A stretch of 64,000 bases of DNA from Tubulanus polymorphus. Taxonomy: Eukaryota > Nemertea > Palaeonemertea > Tubulaniformes > Tubulanidae. The stretch is taken from contig NC_134026.1 of the NCBI RefSeq assembly GCF_964204645.1, forward strand, positions 1,054,001-1,118,000, given 5' to 3'. Position numbers and translations under genes: made by a program. Positions 1 to 21,411 of the stretch are shown here, one piece after another (position 1 is the stretch's first letter; each line of letters opens with the position of its first letter). Under the pieces are notes generated by a model. The model worked only from the letters and a program-made list of their open reading frames with translations. It did no database searches and was not told where the DNA came from.

Positions 1-3000
1 TCTCGTCGTCTGCGTCTCGCCTGGAAGTTTCTAAGAACATAAATATCAAGAAACGCGTTTTTTTTCTATCGCGATCTTATTACGTTAATTCACACACAGA
101 TGACGCGTCGTTCTGCAATAAGAGACGAGAATATAAAACTCCCGAGTTTCCAACAAGACATTATTACGTAAATGATGTTATAAATGCGTGTAGATCTTTC
201 TCGACGTTCGATCAGATAAATTCAATCAGTTATCGTTGATGATATAACAGCTTGTAAAGTAAGGGAGGATCGCGGATGTAAATCTAGTTTGCCGATAGAT
301 GAATGTACATCATCGCTGCATCTTCTTTTGATAAATACCACGATTTAACGATTGAACTAGAACTCGATGTATGGGTTTCAGGGCGCAACTCCAAACCTAT
401 ATAAAAATAGAAACTAAATGCTTAAGGTGAATAAACATATATATTTGGATACAATGGGTGGATACATGAATTCTTGTACAATGGGTGATTTTATTACCCC
501 TGATTAGATTCATGTTTGTGGTGCTTCAGGATATAAAATGAACAATTATCTTCGAAGTAGTCAAACTCAACGTAGTTATCGAACCAATCGTCAATTCAAA
601 TTTACTCTATCATACTTTAATGTTACAGAGCATATTTATCTGTTTAACAAAGAAATACAGTTTCATACAAAATATGACGTAAAAAAACATAGTACAATAT
701 GGAAAGAAAATATGAAATGAAAAATACAATATAAAAAGAAAAGTGCATTATCACAACAATTAAACTCGAGAAATATCGAGTGAGAATTAAACAGATATAC
801 AAACAAGGCGGGACATTTTATGTTTGTTTCTTTTTTCGTGCAGATACAACATTTATACTAACAATATTGGAAATTTCGAAGTCGGCCACGAACCGTTTAA
901 AATGCGTGCATTAAGAATTATAGATATGTTCAGATTCTACGATGATTTTTAAAAGAATATTTGATAAATCCCGTGTTATTACGATACGGTATATACATCA
1001 ATTTGTTGTTTGTTCAAACTGTTCACACAGAACGCGCGATCAGTCATCATAAAATAACATCGATACGATCGAGAATGAAGCGCCGCAAAACAGAATCAAC
1101 ATAAATCAATAGAACGATTCTCATTATGGATTATCCGTGAAAACAAGTCAACGATATGAGCCCGACATCATCGAGCTTACAGCGGCGTACTTCGCAGATT
1201 TGTTTTGATTTATTAAAAGTTGTGACCTCACGTACGAACCCAATGATATACCATCAGGAAATTATAACCTGCCTCCTAAGTCGTAATTTAGAACCGTCAG
1301 TTTCACGAGACACAACATCCGCTAAAGACACACTAAGGTATATCAGGATCGCTTCAGATAGGTTTCACATCAACTTATCGTTAAATTCCAATTTCCGATT
1401 GAATCATCTGTACAGATAATGGTTTGGATCAATATTATTCTTCACTCCGTGTGTATACAGTAAACCACGGCGCACTGGACCATGGCAAACTCGGACTTTT
1501 GACCCGAACAAAAATTACACAATTTTTATGACATCCGAACGTATTTTCCTATCGTTTGCTCGGACTTCTCTTACCTCGGATCGATTTTGCTGGTCCCAAT
1601 TTTTCCGAGGTATGTGAGGTTTACGTTCCCTCTTACCTCCTTGGTATTTACGAAGGTCTTAAACGGAGCAATGTGATCTGTATGAGAGGCGAAAAACAAC
1701 TTCCCTGGGTGAAGTAATATGCAAGACGTCAAGAGGCATTAGCCCAAGACGCGTCGAATTCTCATGCGGATCATTATTCGGTTTATAACCAGTTTATGAC
1801 CCAGCAAATCGTTCAGGACCATGTCTTACTCACTGTACATGGAACGCTGTAACATGATTTGGTCGATGATATTTTGTCGGGTTGAGAACAAATCAACGAG
1901 ATTTCAATATGATATCGTCTATATCCGGTACGAAGATGAGCAAAGACAGCATTTCTTTGCGGCCTGATGTAATTCCAGCGAGAGAAATTGTCTAAGAAAA
2001 AAGATTTACCAGACTGAAGGTTGTGTCTGTTCAGCAGCAAAAACTGTCTGAACATGAGTAGTATGACGTCTTAATTTTTGTTTTAACAGACTTAAATATT
2101 TATGTTTCAGTATCGAGAAAAAGTTCGAATCCGAATCTGTCAATTCGATACGTCAGTTTAAACTCGCAGACGAACAGAAAACTATTCGCTTCTTCCTCGT
2201 CATTCCACTTCATCTACTCGCCACAACTGAGAAGAAATGGCCAAACATGGCCGAGAATATTTTGATTAATTTACGATCAGTCTGCGCACCGTTGAGGAAA
2301 ATCAGACTCGCCACAATTCATCACGCATAGACTGTTAGAAACCAACTGGAAACTGTGTGGCTGACCAATTTGTTACTGGCAGAACGATACGGCGAATAAA
2401 ACCGTCTGAAGCGGCCAAATGTCACCGAATTCATTCATTCTGACCACGAATACCGTGTGAGAACAAGCGCTGAAATACGAAACCATACTTAGACGTTTGA
2501 TGGGTTGAAAAGATCCGTCCGCATTCGAGCGGCATCTCATGCATTTCCAGGTCCGAAAATCGAGCAAATACTAAACGATGATCGATCATAATGCAACGAT
2601 TAGATTCCAGATCAAGAATCTCTGTTGAAAATCAAGACGTTATTTTGCCAAAGTATTGCATATTCATTAATCATCTTTACATATTGACAGCTCGTCGATC
2701 AGCAGAGGCAAAAAAACCAGCGGTTCATCCAATTCTTAATTTCTTAGTAAAAAAATCTTTAGTATTCGTTTACATTAATTAAAAATGTCACATTGAATAA
2801 GGACGTACAGTAGGGAAGTGGGCGAGATGACAAGGAAATTAAGATTGTCATCATTGTGCGGCATGAAACCTGTTAAGTGTGGATTAAGAATTCATGAGAA
2901 TTTCGCTATATGTGGCCAAGCAAGTCATTGCACTATTTCAATTAGAAATGTAGATTGTCGGTTTTGTAGCGCAACTAGCAGGAAAGAGGTGTTCTTCTTC

Positions 3001-3940
3001 TGTGACGGGGCGCTATTGACCTTTAAGAACTAGGAATGAATAACTCTTCAAAAATGGTCTCGTGGGTGTTTAATTATTTTACGTCGGTGAATTACAGTTG
3101 CTTTGTACCGTTGTTATTTCTGCCTTAAGCGTCACGTGTGAAACAACAGAGAGACGCGCGTCTTTGTAAAGCCCCTCGGATTCCAGATTCATGAATATCG
3201 TTTCATTCCTCATCCGGCAGAAGGACGACCAGGGATTCTTTTACAACATTTGAATAAAACCCGGCGGTTGATCTTTTTTCTTAAATTCACGCTGTCGAAA
3301 AAAAACTGTGAATTGTGTAAAAACCACGTCGAGTAACGATTCGACGTGTATTTCCACTTATTGCACTTGTAAACGACCGCATCGTTTTAATAGTAATGAC
3401 ACTAAATCGGTTCTCATTCATTTTCGATGGGTGTACTTTACCGTAAGAACATCGTGCGTAATACTTATAAATATTCAAGTCTCTGACGAGGAAGGAAGGA
3501 TGCCGCGGTAATATAATGAGTGGTTTTACCCGATAACAATATTATCACCGGCGCCAAGAAATTGAGATACAGCTGATGAATTTCAAGCGAAGTTTGTTAT
3601 GTAAATCCCTAGATGAAGATATCGGTAACTAATGGTTTTGTATATAAACATGTTCGCTTGATCCCAGTGGTCCATTTACCTCTAAAACCATCCCCTCCCC
3701 CGTACTGCAGACTTATGTTCTATCTCATGCGAAACAAATCAAAATTCCGCAACGCACATTGCTTTGTCAGGAGAATAAATCATATTTACGTTCAGATAAT
3801 TTGGTCAGCTTTTAACCTTTATCGGATTAGATTACCATTCTCCATGAGTTCACAGGACACCGGCCACTTACTGCCCTGTAAGCAACCGAGGCTGCCAGCA
3901 TTGACCATCGCGCAATATTGCCTTAGCGGAAAATAAACAG
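1..3940. other. No gene recognised
   Basis: AT-rich sequence with stops in all frames. The longest open stretches are under 110 codons, low in coding character, and lack splice-site context or recognisable motifs. I see no tRNA, rRNA or long repeat here. It may be intergenic or intronic to a gene outside the window. Confidence 0.5.
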
Positions 3941-4192
3941 ACTAATAATTCAATAAATGAAGAAATCCCACACTTCGAATTTAAAATTATACGATCAAAT
4001 CTATCATTTATGAAACCGCAACGTTTCGGTTGTTGGCTTACAGCCATCATCAGGTGGAATGACCAGAAAAACAAGTGTGGAAAACACTTTAAAACACTTT
4101 TAAAAAACACTTTAAATTCGAAGTGTGGGATTTCTTAATTTATCTACTGTATACACGGATTATAGTGTTTATTCGACAACTAATAATTCAAT
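3941..4192 (-). mobile_element. Small insertion with 26-bp inverted repeats and 14-bp flanking direct repeats; retroelement-tail-like
   Basis: A 14-bp direct repeat (ACTAATAATTCAAT) is present at 3941-3954 and 4179-4192, as expected for a target-site duplication. Inside it, a 26-bp inverted repeat matches exactly between 3960-3985 and 4111-4136. On the minus strand the middle (about 4013-4054) reads CCTGATGATGGC, a short hairpin (GGC/GCC), then CCGAAACG. The CTGATGA...GAAA order resembles the core of a hammerhead-type motif and the 3' tails of Penelope-like retroelements as I know them; that assignment is inference. No intact reverse transcriptase reading frame is present. Confidence 0.55.
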
Positions 4193-7100
4193 TTTTATCG
4201 TGAACGATGTAACATTTTCCTGAAAGTTAATCGGTGTATTCAACTTCGGCGTCGAGTGACCGGTGTAAATAATTGACACTAATGAAATCATCATTCAATA
4301 GTGCCGAGAACCGGATCTCGTATCCTACAGCGACTTCTCCGCAAAGTAGAAACAAAATGACTGGTCAAACCTGAATCGTTAAGTATTCATAACTATATAC
4401 GATGATAATATATGACAAAATTGCGTTGGACATCGCCGTATTTTGATTTTTCTGGCAAAATGAATTAATCACAAATTGAATAACTGAGGCGTGCGATTTT
4501 TACCCCGAGTAAAGATACATAGGGTGAAGATTGATATCTTTTGCCAAATGAAGACTGATGAAAGACTTTCCACAAAGCGCCGCTCCGCACTATGGTGGAA
4601 AACGATTAAATTGCATGTCCAGCTCTCGGCTGACACGAACATCTGAATCTTAGCAATCTCGTCTGCAATCACGTCTCACTGTCAGTATCAATCGGTCAGC
4701 ACTGATTCTCCAGACGGTGTCTTATTTCGTTTTTGTTTTCATGATTCAATCGTATGAACGACGAAATTGGATTGTCTTCATTTACGAACAGGGCGTAAAC
4801 ACCAAATCAACTTAGAGAGATTTCCATCTGAAAAAAAAGAAAATCGAAGTGACCAAAAAGACTGCGTTGAGTAAACATTCGCCGCGATTTTTGGAGTTTT
4901 TTTTGTAGGCAATGGTGGAACGAATCATGTCCGGTTTCTTCGATGATCATTCGTAACTATTCGCCCTTTTCCGTAACGCATCGGTAGTGTCTACGTCATC
5001 GTCCGCTGCAGACGAAGATTGCTCACGTGTGCATGTAATCAAACAGAATGACAACATCAAGTCTCGCGTATAGCTAGAATACACGAAATCAGATATATCA
5101 CCATAGAGGTCATCAGTTCCACCACACAAGTGTCAAGCCGCCGAAAAACCAATTAATATCTTGCCCAATCGATATTCAATTTCTGGTTACCCATTTATTA
5201 TTTAAAGTCCGCTGTTTAATGTATTGGCGACATGCAATTAATTGCAACTTTATATTTCGATTATCTATATTGCATCATTTCGTTGTTAAATGACAGGTAA
5301 CTGAGCACGTTTTGAACTGCACAAACCGCAGCAGTCGATTATTCGTGTTGCACTTATTGAAGGTTATTAACGACGAATTAAGAGCACAGAAACCGAACAA
5401 GACATTAGAAAATATAAAATTGTTTCTAATACGTAGTTTGTATCGTACGAAAAGCTACGTTTTTGGTTAATTGCGCTTTGTTTTGTTTTCCTGGTTTAAT
5501 TTGCATATTGAATATTCAAATGAACCGTATTTATTAGATGACTTTATTGTTTCAGAGAATGTAAAACTATCTGCGACAGATTTACATGGAAAATCAATTG
5601 CGAATATCGTGAAATATTCAATGAGTGTAAATTTAAATTTGAAGAATCTTGAGGTGTATTTAATGATACCCATTGACAGAAATCTTTTTTAAAGTTAATG
5701 TCAGGAGCGTCATCCGTTTTGGTTGGAGAAACTTCCAGTTACATTTCCCAAACACTGAAGTGAAAACGAGTGTTCACTATTTGGTGGTAGGAAGTAGGAG
5801 GCCTTCCCTCCCAATGGCCTCCTAGCATCGGACCTAATCTTCCACTGGCTAATTACACCAATCATTCCGGCGCTGTTACCCGGCGGTTACCACACGCGGT
5901 GCCGATAATATGGATGAGGTGGACAGGTCGTGACTCAGTCGCTTTTGAATATTTGATGTTAGATATTGAAAATTCACTCAAACTAACAGCACATGTGAGC
6001 TTTCTCACAACCTTCCCAGCTTCTACGAGTAAGCTCTCACAAATTGGATGTCATAGCAGTCGATATTTCTTTTTTTCGAAATGTATGGTTTTTTTTTGTT
6101 TGTTTCATGATATATTAGGCGATCGTGTATCATGGTTTCAATGCAGTCGATTATTCATTGACTTAAACATCAGCGCGCGAGTGAACGACAACTCAGACTA
6201 AACGAAAAATTTATAGCGCGCCTAATGAGATACGTAAACTCAATGTCTCGATCTAACAACAGATTGGTCTTCATTAAATGATTAATAATATCTGTAATAA
6301 TAAAACGCAGTTATACTATCTAGATTCATTCGTTGTAACACGTCGCTTTATCTTCGTGCATTGGTAACACGGCGCGGTGTACGCTTTCAGTAACTGGATA
6401 AATCCTGACGATTAGCTGGATATAATGGAGGCAAATTATAACATGATCGACGATAATATCAATAGATTAATCTTAATTTACGGTAGCTTTATAAATCTTT
6501 CGGTGCTAAATTGATGATATTTATCATTTTCGAAGCGTGAGATGATTAAGATTAGCCTTCTGTATTTCTGTGTGTACGGTCTCCTAGCTTTAACAGGTGT
6601 TGAATTTAGTATTCCGTACGTTTACACAATTTATACTGTTCTGATCCCGTTTTATAGGCTTTCACGATAGATTCACGACTGCTGTTCCGTTAATAATTTC
6701 AATAATCGCGTGTGAGTGATAAAATAAGTTGTCAAGTACGGATGAAAAGCTCGCGTAGTAACATGAATCGTACTCTGAAGTGTTCAGGTTGTTGTTACAA
6801 TGAACACGGTATAATAATGCATTTCGTGATAGAAGCAGCCGTTAGATTTCATTTTTAAAAAAAACCTCACAGGTGCAAATATTTCTGATTGGTGCGTTTT
6901 GTTTAAAATCGTTCCAATTTACATCTGTTATATCCTGTCTCAAATTGACGAACGAATGATTATCGTAAAACTTTGTTCCGACGGTTTTTACGCGTTAATT
7001 TATAGAAGGTATCAAATTGGCAGACATTACTAGAAACCAGAGATACTAATGAATCTAATTTTGCCAATAGTTTGAGGTGAACATTAAATGATTAAAATGG

Positions 7101-9330
7101 GGTGGAGTGTTTATTTCAGTTCGGATCTATATATAGCGACTATTGCACAGTGTTCAACATCCAAGAGTGCAGTTTTTCTGGTAAAATAGATATTTCCTGG
7201 TAAACAAAGTAATAATTTATCCGACTTGAAGCCATCAAACGATTCTGCACTTCGCCAATCAACCCGTATTTCGTTGTGATATCTTTTGTCCTAAAGAACC
7301 CATCTTTTCATTCGTCTGAACTTCACGACATTCTTAAAGCCTATAAACATATTGCTACAGAAGGATCGATCTTGACGTATTTTAAAGCTAAACCACTATA
7401 CTATACCCGCGTCTGAAATGAGAAATGCTCCGAAAATAATCGCGAGATTGAACCCTGAAGTGATGGCAATCCACAGTTGCTGAAGCTGGTTTCATTGAGA
7501 TACTGCTGTTTTCGGAAATTGGATTGTGGATAATAGTATTCAATCTCGCATCATTTTACTGGTCATTCTACACATATTCAAGCACGGGTCAAGGTAGAAA
7601 CCTGCAGAAATCAAACATCTTGACACAGAAAACTGGCAGAAATTTTTGCTCGACATTTGCCACTGATTTCCTGTTCAATCATCACTTACTAAGTGGTTCA
7701 TTACTGGCTCTATGTGACACCGGTGACGTACAACAAAGACCCACTATATAGCCTATTACTGCGCTATTGGCATCACCATATAGTGCATTCTATATTGCGT
7801 GATAGACGCTTCTCCCTGCGGATCGCTACTGAAAATAATCCCTTATGATCTCAGAACCTAGAAATCATTTTGAACGAAAAGATTTTTTTCGCTTTTAACT
7901 TTCCACCCCCGAACGGATGTTGGTTGGTTTCTGGAAATGGATATTCAAAAATTCATATCAGGCGGATTGCTAAAAGGGTGCTTTCTGAACGGAGTCGTTA
8001 GCGCTACATTTCGATCAATGAGAGGCTCTCAAAACGGTTGCCGTGAAGAATGTAAAAAAGCCGCCTCTATTCAACGCCCGATCGTTTCCACCGCGACATT
8101 CAACGGCAACAGCAAAATAGGCACAGAGAATCACAATTGTTTTGATAATGACTCTCGACCAAATCACTGATGGAAATTTGTACCAATCGAAGGCACTTTC
8201 ACGCAATATTCCTACCTGTCTAGCGGCGCCCAAGTGTTCCGACAATCGGTGGTCAAATCGATCAGGCAAAATGAACCTGAGCGGTAAATCTGATTTAGTT
8301 AATTTCCGCGTTATTTCGTGTTCGCCTGTTTTTTCGACCAGAAAAAAAAATCGCGTTTATCAATCGGCGATTGCCTCGTAACGAATCAATACATCGGGTG
8401 AATTCCCGACGAGGATTCGCTGATTTTATTCGGGTGTCTTCACACTGGAAAATAGACTGTTCAGGTTTTGGATTTTCTGGCTTGTCACGCATCAATCACC
8501 GCTGACTTATCCCTTCATCCTTTCCTATAAAGTCATTAGTTATGGACCAGGAGAACTATTACGGATGTGTTACGGATTCGTGCTCGCTGATGCAGTACGT
8601 CGGGTTTATGCATTTACTCTTGAGAACTTGACATATTCACGGATATTTGCAGCGACGACGACGACGAGTTTTTTCGGAAACTCCTACTCGTAATTCCGAT
8701 ATCGCATTGACCGCGTCCATTGCTATTAGCGAACGTAAAATGCCGTGCGAAATCACACCTACCTGCAGTATAGTTATCAATACATAAAACAATGGTTTGT
8801 AACAGTTTTACGGCATCAAAAAAACTAGTAAAATGCAGAAAGAGTTCATAGCTTTGAATTACTACGATGTATTGCCAACATTGTCATTATAAATTGCCAG
8901 CCTTTGGCTAAATATCAGATTGGTGTGAGACGATAATGTTGTTTGGGTTCGTCAGTTGATTGTCGCTGTCTCTGTCGCCGAATAACGTGAAGTTCAAACG
9001 ATGTAACATTATTTGGTAACACTCAGATATCTTTAGCTTATCGCGCGTTCGCCGTTTCGTTCGTAGCCACCGGCTAACGCAATCTCGTATAGACAATCGG
9101 CAGTAAGCAGGAAATTGCAGGATGAAGGACACGCGAACAGCGCAATTGCTTAAGTTGATAATTTTGCATTTTTAGTATTTGTTCATTCGAATAAACAAAA
9201 AAATATCTATATCAAAAAAGTTATCTTATCTCCCAATCCATCACTTCATTTTTGTAAAATATTCTATTTTCTATTTGTAAGTTTTTGTAAGATCTTTTAT
9301 CGTCACATGCACGGAATCCCATTATGTACA
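4193..9330. other. No gene recognised
   Basis: Only short, chance-like open frames (75-100 codons) without homology that I recognise. No RNA gene or long repeat seen. Base composition is like the rest of the noncoding sequence. Confidence 0.5.
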
Positions 9331-9423
9331 GGGGCCAAATTCACGAACGCATCTGCTAAGCCATACTTGGTCGGCGAACTGCATTTCTCTGATGTTTTCG
9401 CAAGCTTTCGCGAATTTGGCCCC
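9331..9423. repeat. Hairpin-forming 93-bp inverted repeat
   Basis: The segment starts GGGGCCAAATTC and ends GAATTTGGCCCC. The termini are inverted complements for about 17 bp, with one interruption. It could be a tiny MITE or a structured noncoding element. No clear target-site duplication was seen. Confidence 0.5.
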
Positions 9424-12400
9424 AGGAATCTAGCGGAAGATTGAAATGTCGTGTAATATCTTAAATTCGCATATGTTCTTGAGAAAAAAGATTTTCGAAG
9501 ACCGGCTCTTTCATTGTGTTTTCTTGTTGTCTGTCAACTGTACAATAAGCGGTCGATGAACTAATAACTTCGACCAATGCGATTTATAAAGTTCGACTGC
9601 TGTTTGAAATTAAAACTTGTTTCGCATAAGGGAAGTCGAATATCAGTCACGACATTCACTGCGCCCTCGTGAACGTGTCCGGAATACACAGTTCCCTGTA
9701 TTAGTTCACATCTGATGATGCTTGGTCTGAAAACGAATTTAGTTCGCAATCCAACTGATTTAATGATTGACTTACGTACCCTACCACCTTCACAGACGAA
9801 TAGCTATGCGCATTGATTTGAATTGAATTACTTGTCTTACGTTGCTGTCTTGCACGCGTATTTCAATGATGATATTATTGTTATTTGCATATATCAAACT
9901 GACAATCTAATAACGCTACGGTGCCGACATTCTCGAGTTGTAATTCACTCCTCTAGTAACTGAAACAGTTGTGTTTAATGATTCCTGATACATCGCACTT
10001 TAAAGGTTGCATCGAGGGTGAATACGGTTGAACTACGATGCAATCTGACGTGAAATTGACTCCAATACTTCGTAACGAAATTATAAATTGTAACGTTTTC
10101 TGATCTTATCTAAGAGGCTGTATATGATATAGGCCTATAATAATGACTTCTTTGATGGTAAATAATGATACGATATGGTGACGACACAATTCGGCTCGGG
10201 TTATCACCATTTGTCGAATTTTTGATCTGTCCATAGACTATAAAACGAATTGTAGATCTGTAGAATATTGTAGTGCTGTTGAATTGTAGATCTGGACCCA
10301 GTTCCAGAGTTGTGAGTTAGAGTTAACTCAGAGTTAAATCTTAACTCGGAACTGTGGAACTGGACCCTGTTGAATTGTAAAATGAATGATCGAATAACTC
10401 CCCGCAAATCCGAGGAATTCGCTATAACAGTCCCCTTTACCTCAGATGATCCCAAAGTCTGACCATTGATATCATATTTTCCGATGTATACGCAAAGCTT
10501 CAAATCTTTTTCTTATCTGTTTCTTTTGTGAATCCGTATATGTTTCGTATGGAAGTGAATGAATCCAGGTTTTATTCGTGATTCAATCTCTCATGTCTGG
10601 CGCGCAGCTCGATTCACTGTATTCACTGGGGCTCCAAACAGCGATCGCCGCTGAACGAATTAACAAGATGAAAAAAAAACCCGTTTCTTAACGCCAGCAA
10701 ACCATCTTAATCTAAAATTAGTGCAAATGCGTCATGTCTTCGCAGTTGTTAATCTGTTGCATTCGTTTGTATTTGTGAAAAATAGGTCAATTTTCGAAGT
10801 CGGATCGAAGCTCAATTCGGAGATAAGTCGAATGGTAACAATTAATCGTTCATTCACATTCGGGCGCTGACGTAAAAAACCACCAAAGCTATATACAGAG
10901 ATATGTGTTCTTGTACTTATCTATGAATAGAAGAATCGTTGAAAAAAGTTTTATCGTGTGTAGGGTGTGAGTCGATGTGCACTACGTCATCGATATTGGT
11001 GTTTCAAGACAGCAATTACAGTTGGGAATATTGACACTTATTTAACAGTTAAATGAAATTTTGATCACAACTTTGGCATGATACCTCCAAGGGAATTCTT
11101 GGGATATTGTATGAGTGGATGTGGACTACGTCATCGATATTGTAGCTAGACTGGTTGCCTATCAATTCAATTCAATTCAATTCAATCTAAATGATATTTT
11201 TCAAGGCTTTCAAGTTAGTTTTCGATTCTGTAAATGAAAGAAAGAAAGAATGAAAGATCTACACAGCGAAATATCGAATATTCAGTAGCAGATAAATCGA
11301 TTTATTATCATCGCAATTTTGCGTGTTAGATCAGTTGAAATATGACCATTAATATAATTCAGTTATGGGTCGTATATAATTTGATATCGTTCATTAGATG
11401 ACAATTTGATATTTCGTATGATACAGTCGATAATTGCGGGTACTGATTTCCGAATAGCGCGCGGGTTATAAACTATCAAATTTCTATATTCGTACGAGCT
11501 ACCTGATTTGATTTCGCCTTTGATCTTTAGCTTCAGGTGTTTATGGTCATGATCAATCCATGTCGATCCGGAATTCACGTTGCATACTGTATCTACGCAC
11601 ACATCTACTCGCTGTTCTGAATACTCAAGTTACGGACCTTCGTGACTGTTTACACTCTGAGGTGTGATTCCCGCGAGATCTGAGACCTTGTTTTCATCTT
11701 TATCCCTCGGAAGCTAACGCTGTGTTTTTTTCGATTCAGTGTCAACGATGCCCCGTACGTATTTAGATACGGCCCTGTTTGATTAGGCCGGCATAGGTGA
11801 CAAATAGAAAGAACATTTTTCCAGAATGTTGGCTTCAAATTAACGAACGTCGTGTTGGTAAATAGTCCATACAAGCGGTAACAAACCAGTTCCATATCTG
11901 ATTCACATCTCGCCTGAGATTCTCGGGATGTGGATTTTTTGTTGGAGTTCACGAGATGATGATGATATACCCGTCGACTGTGGGCGCGATTGGGGCGATT
12001 GTTGGTGTAGATGAATAGATGAGTATATCCCCGTACGATCCATATCTTTATTATTGTCATCCACATCATAAAAAATACATGCGTTTCAGTCTGGACACTT
12101 AATAATGTGATGACACACGTTTTATAGTGCGTGATTAAACGGCTATAAAGACAAACAGAGGGAGATATAAAATCAAATGGCTGAGGTCGGGAATATAAAG
12201 ATCACGCGCTGGGAACTTGTTTACACAAAATGTCGGAGAGAAGAAATCATCATATTTTTTTCTTTTATCTTCCGCTTCACTCTTTCACGCGTCACAAAAT
12301 AATGGCTTCACGCGAGAACTAGAAATGATTTGAGCGAGAAGCGGCGACTGGGGGTTATACCTCAATTTACGTCATTTATACAGATACCGAGTAGAATTAG

Positions 12401-14689
12401 ATTCATCTAGACATTGCACAAGAGGCCACACTGTTGTGGAAAAGATTTTTCATTTTCAAAGCCGTGAGATTTAGAAAGATTTCTCATTATTTAAACGCTG
12501 TCTGGACGCGGAATATAGCGTTTACTGCAACACGATTTGCGTTTTATGATATATCGTAACACGAGATATTAAGCCGGACATTTTTCAGGCAGTTGTCAAA
12601 CTCATCTTATATGAAAAATTTAGGCTAATTTACGCTATGAAATGACGTTAGTCATAATACACAATCTATGTAAATAGATTTTGATAAACGGTTATGTTTG
12701 TATCGTTTTGTGAACTTCAATTTAGTGAAAATTTGCAAAAGAAAGACGCATCAAGCAGAAAGGACACTTTTGATGAAAATTGGGAACACGTTTGTTTGCG
12801 TACTCATCAGCGCTTATCAGAAACTTTACCCATCGTTTAATCTTAGTCGTCGTTTTCGCGGAAATAAAAATATAGTTGACTTTAACAACTTCCACCGGGA
12901 TGCGCTGTTGTTCATCGCTGCAACAGAAATACGACATCAAACGGACCATTTGTAAGGAGATTATTTAATACTCATTTTAAGCTAGCGACACTGGTTTCAC
13001 GTCAACGTTCCACGAATGTCCGACGTAAAGATACTGATAAATCTTTGATATTTAAGGGATTTTGTTATGAAATAGAGGTCCACGCTACACAAAACATGTT
13101 TTAGAAAAAAACCTCAATGTTGAGACCAAAGTGATTAACGATTATCTTATCAAAGTCCCCTTATATGACATTTATGAAAAGAATATGCTTTTGGGACGAT
13201 ACTTTCTGATATAATGAAAGATGAATAGAATAGTATCAGAAATTCAGAAATACACTCTATTTTTTGATAGTTTATATAGTAAAATTCGTTTCAAGGTTGT
13301 CTGTTTATTTCAACAATAAGAATGGAACTAAATTTTCATCACAAGAGCTTTAAATTCGATTAACACTTGTTTCCGTATGCTCTCAAGTGTAAGTCTAGCA
13401 ATGTGTGCATTTATAGAATGTATTATTCATCTGTAATACGTGATTGTAAAATATAGTATGATTGTCATTGAAGTCAAATGAAGTAATTGATATTTGATGC
13501 ACGTAAAAACTGCCGCAGGTGTTTGATGTTTGGAGGATTCTCTGACACTCGTTATAGTATCTCCACTATTATCCTATAGTTGGAAATATCGATAAATAAC
13601 ATTTTTTTTTCATTCATAGTGTCGTATCGTAGAATGTGGAATATGATTTAAAACTGTAATATCGAATAGCAGAATCGCAGCCCGTCAAACAAGAGTCGTA
13701 GCTTTCTTTTCATTTTCTTGACTTCCGCTTGTCGACCATTGACGCGAGTCGAACCTGGTCACGGTCGGCGTGTTGCCCTTCCTTATTTCTTTGCGTTCTA
13801 ATCAAACGTTGATTTAAATCGCTTTCGCTCTGTTTTTTCCACTTCGTTCTGCTCTAAGTGGCTTTTAATTAAATCAACAAATGCAATTGTAAATCGCACA
13901 AGCTGTAAATCTAAGCGGAATTTGCCGAGATTTCCAACAGTGGACCTAACCCCAGCTATGAACATACCAACCTAAGGTGGCTTTAAGCTGAATAAATAGG
14001 GAGGAAATGTACACATGCAAGTACGGTAGTACTGTTTGGTCAGTTGCGACGTGTTTTTGGATGAACGAACCGCCGGTGACGAACTGTATGTGTGCGCACG
14101 CTATGCGCCGTAAGAGATCACGCATGCTCGGCTCAAACACATGCGCAAATATCAAGTCTATATGAACACTGTATCGAAGGAATAAATCCAAAATCGAATT
14201 CACCTGTGAGTTAAATACATAGATGTATGTAACTGCGTATTCTAGTGATAAAATGATCTAGATTATACCCATTCTGTACGGCGTGGGATAGAGCCTGTTG
14301 CTGGTTCGTTCATTCGAGTACTTATTGTGATCGTCGAAAACGTTGTCGCCTTTTAAACGTAGATCCATAAAAATACTTTAAAACAAAAACATTAAAATTG
14401 AAAGCCATTTTGCGCTTGAATTGTTAAGATCAACGCAGTGAATGGCGAATGAAAGATGCATGATCGTACAGAAACCCGAATACTTGTCCTAGTGATTCAT
14501 GACTTCACGGAAACCTACGTGACAAAGAATACATGCATTTGTAACATGCAGCTTTGGTTTTTCGCGATGAAAGCCGCCGCAGCCGTTGGGTGAAATTTAT
14601 CTAGCCCCTGAACTCGTGTCACTTTCACTTTCGACTAATGGATTAGAAACGTTTTATTTTCCATGCAAGATTTTTGTCAGTTTTAACTG
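9424..14689. other. No gene recognised (except the small repeat at 10,277-10,381)
   Basis: The longest open frame (139 codons, minus strand, about 11,650-12,069) has no recognisable domain and no coding-like composition. A short ATTCA-type repeat sits at about 11,161-11,185. No RNA gene seen. Confidence 0.45.
10277..10381. repeat. Palindromic insertion flanked by a direct repeat
   Basis: An imperfect palindrome (GGACCCAGTTCC ... GGAACTGGACCC, with AGTTAACTC-rich arms) is bracketed by direct copies of CTGTTGAATTGTA at about 10,277-10,289 and 10,367-10,379. This is the structure expected of a short fold-back transposable element with a target-site duplication. Confidence 0.5.

Positions 14690-21411
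<6,722 letters not shown>

Noticed and set aside
11650-12069. 139-codon minus-strand frame
   Set aside because: No domain, no signal, no splice partners; length is compatible with chance in 20 kb of noncoding DNA.
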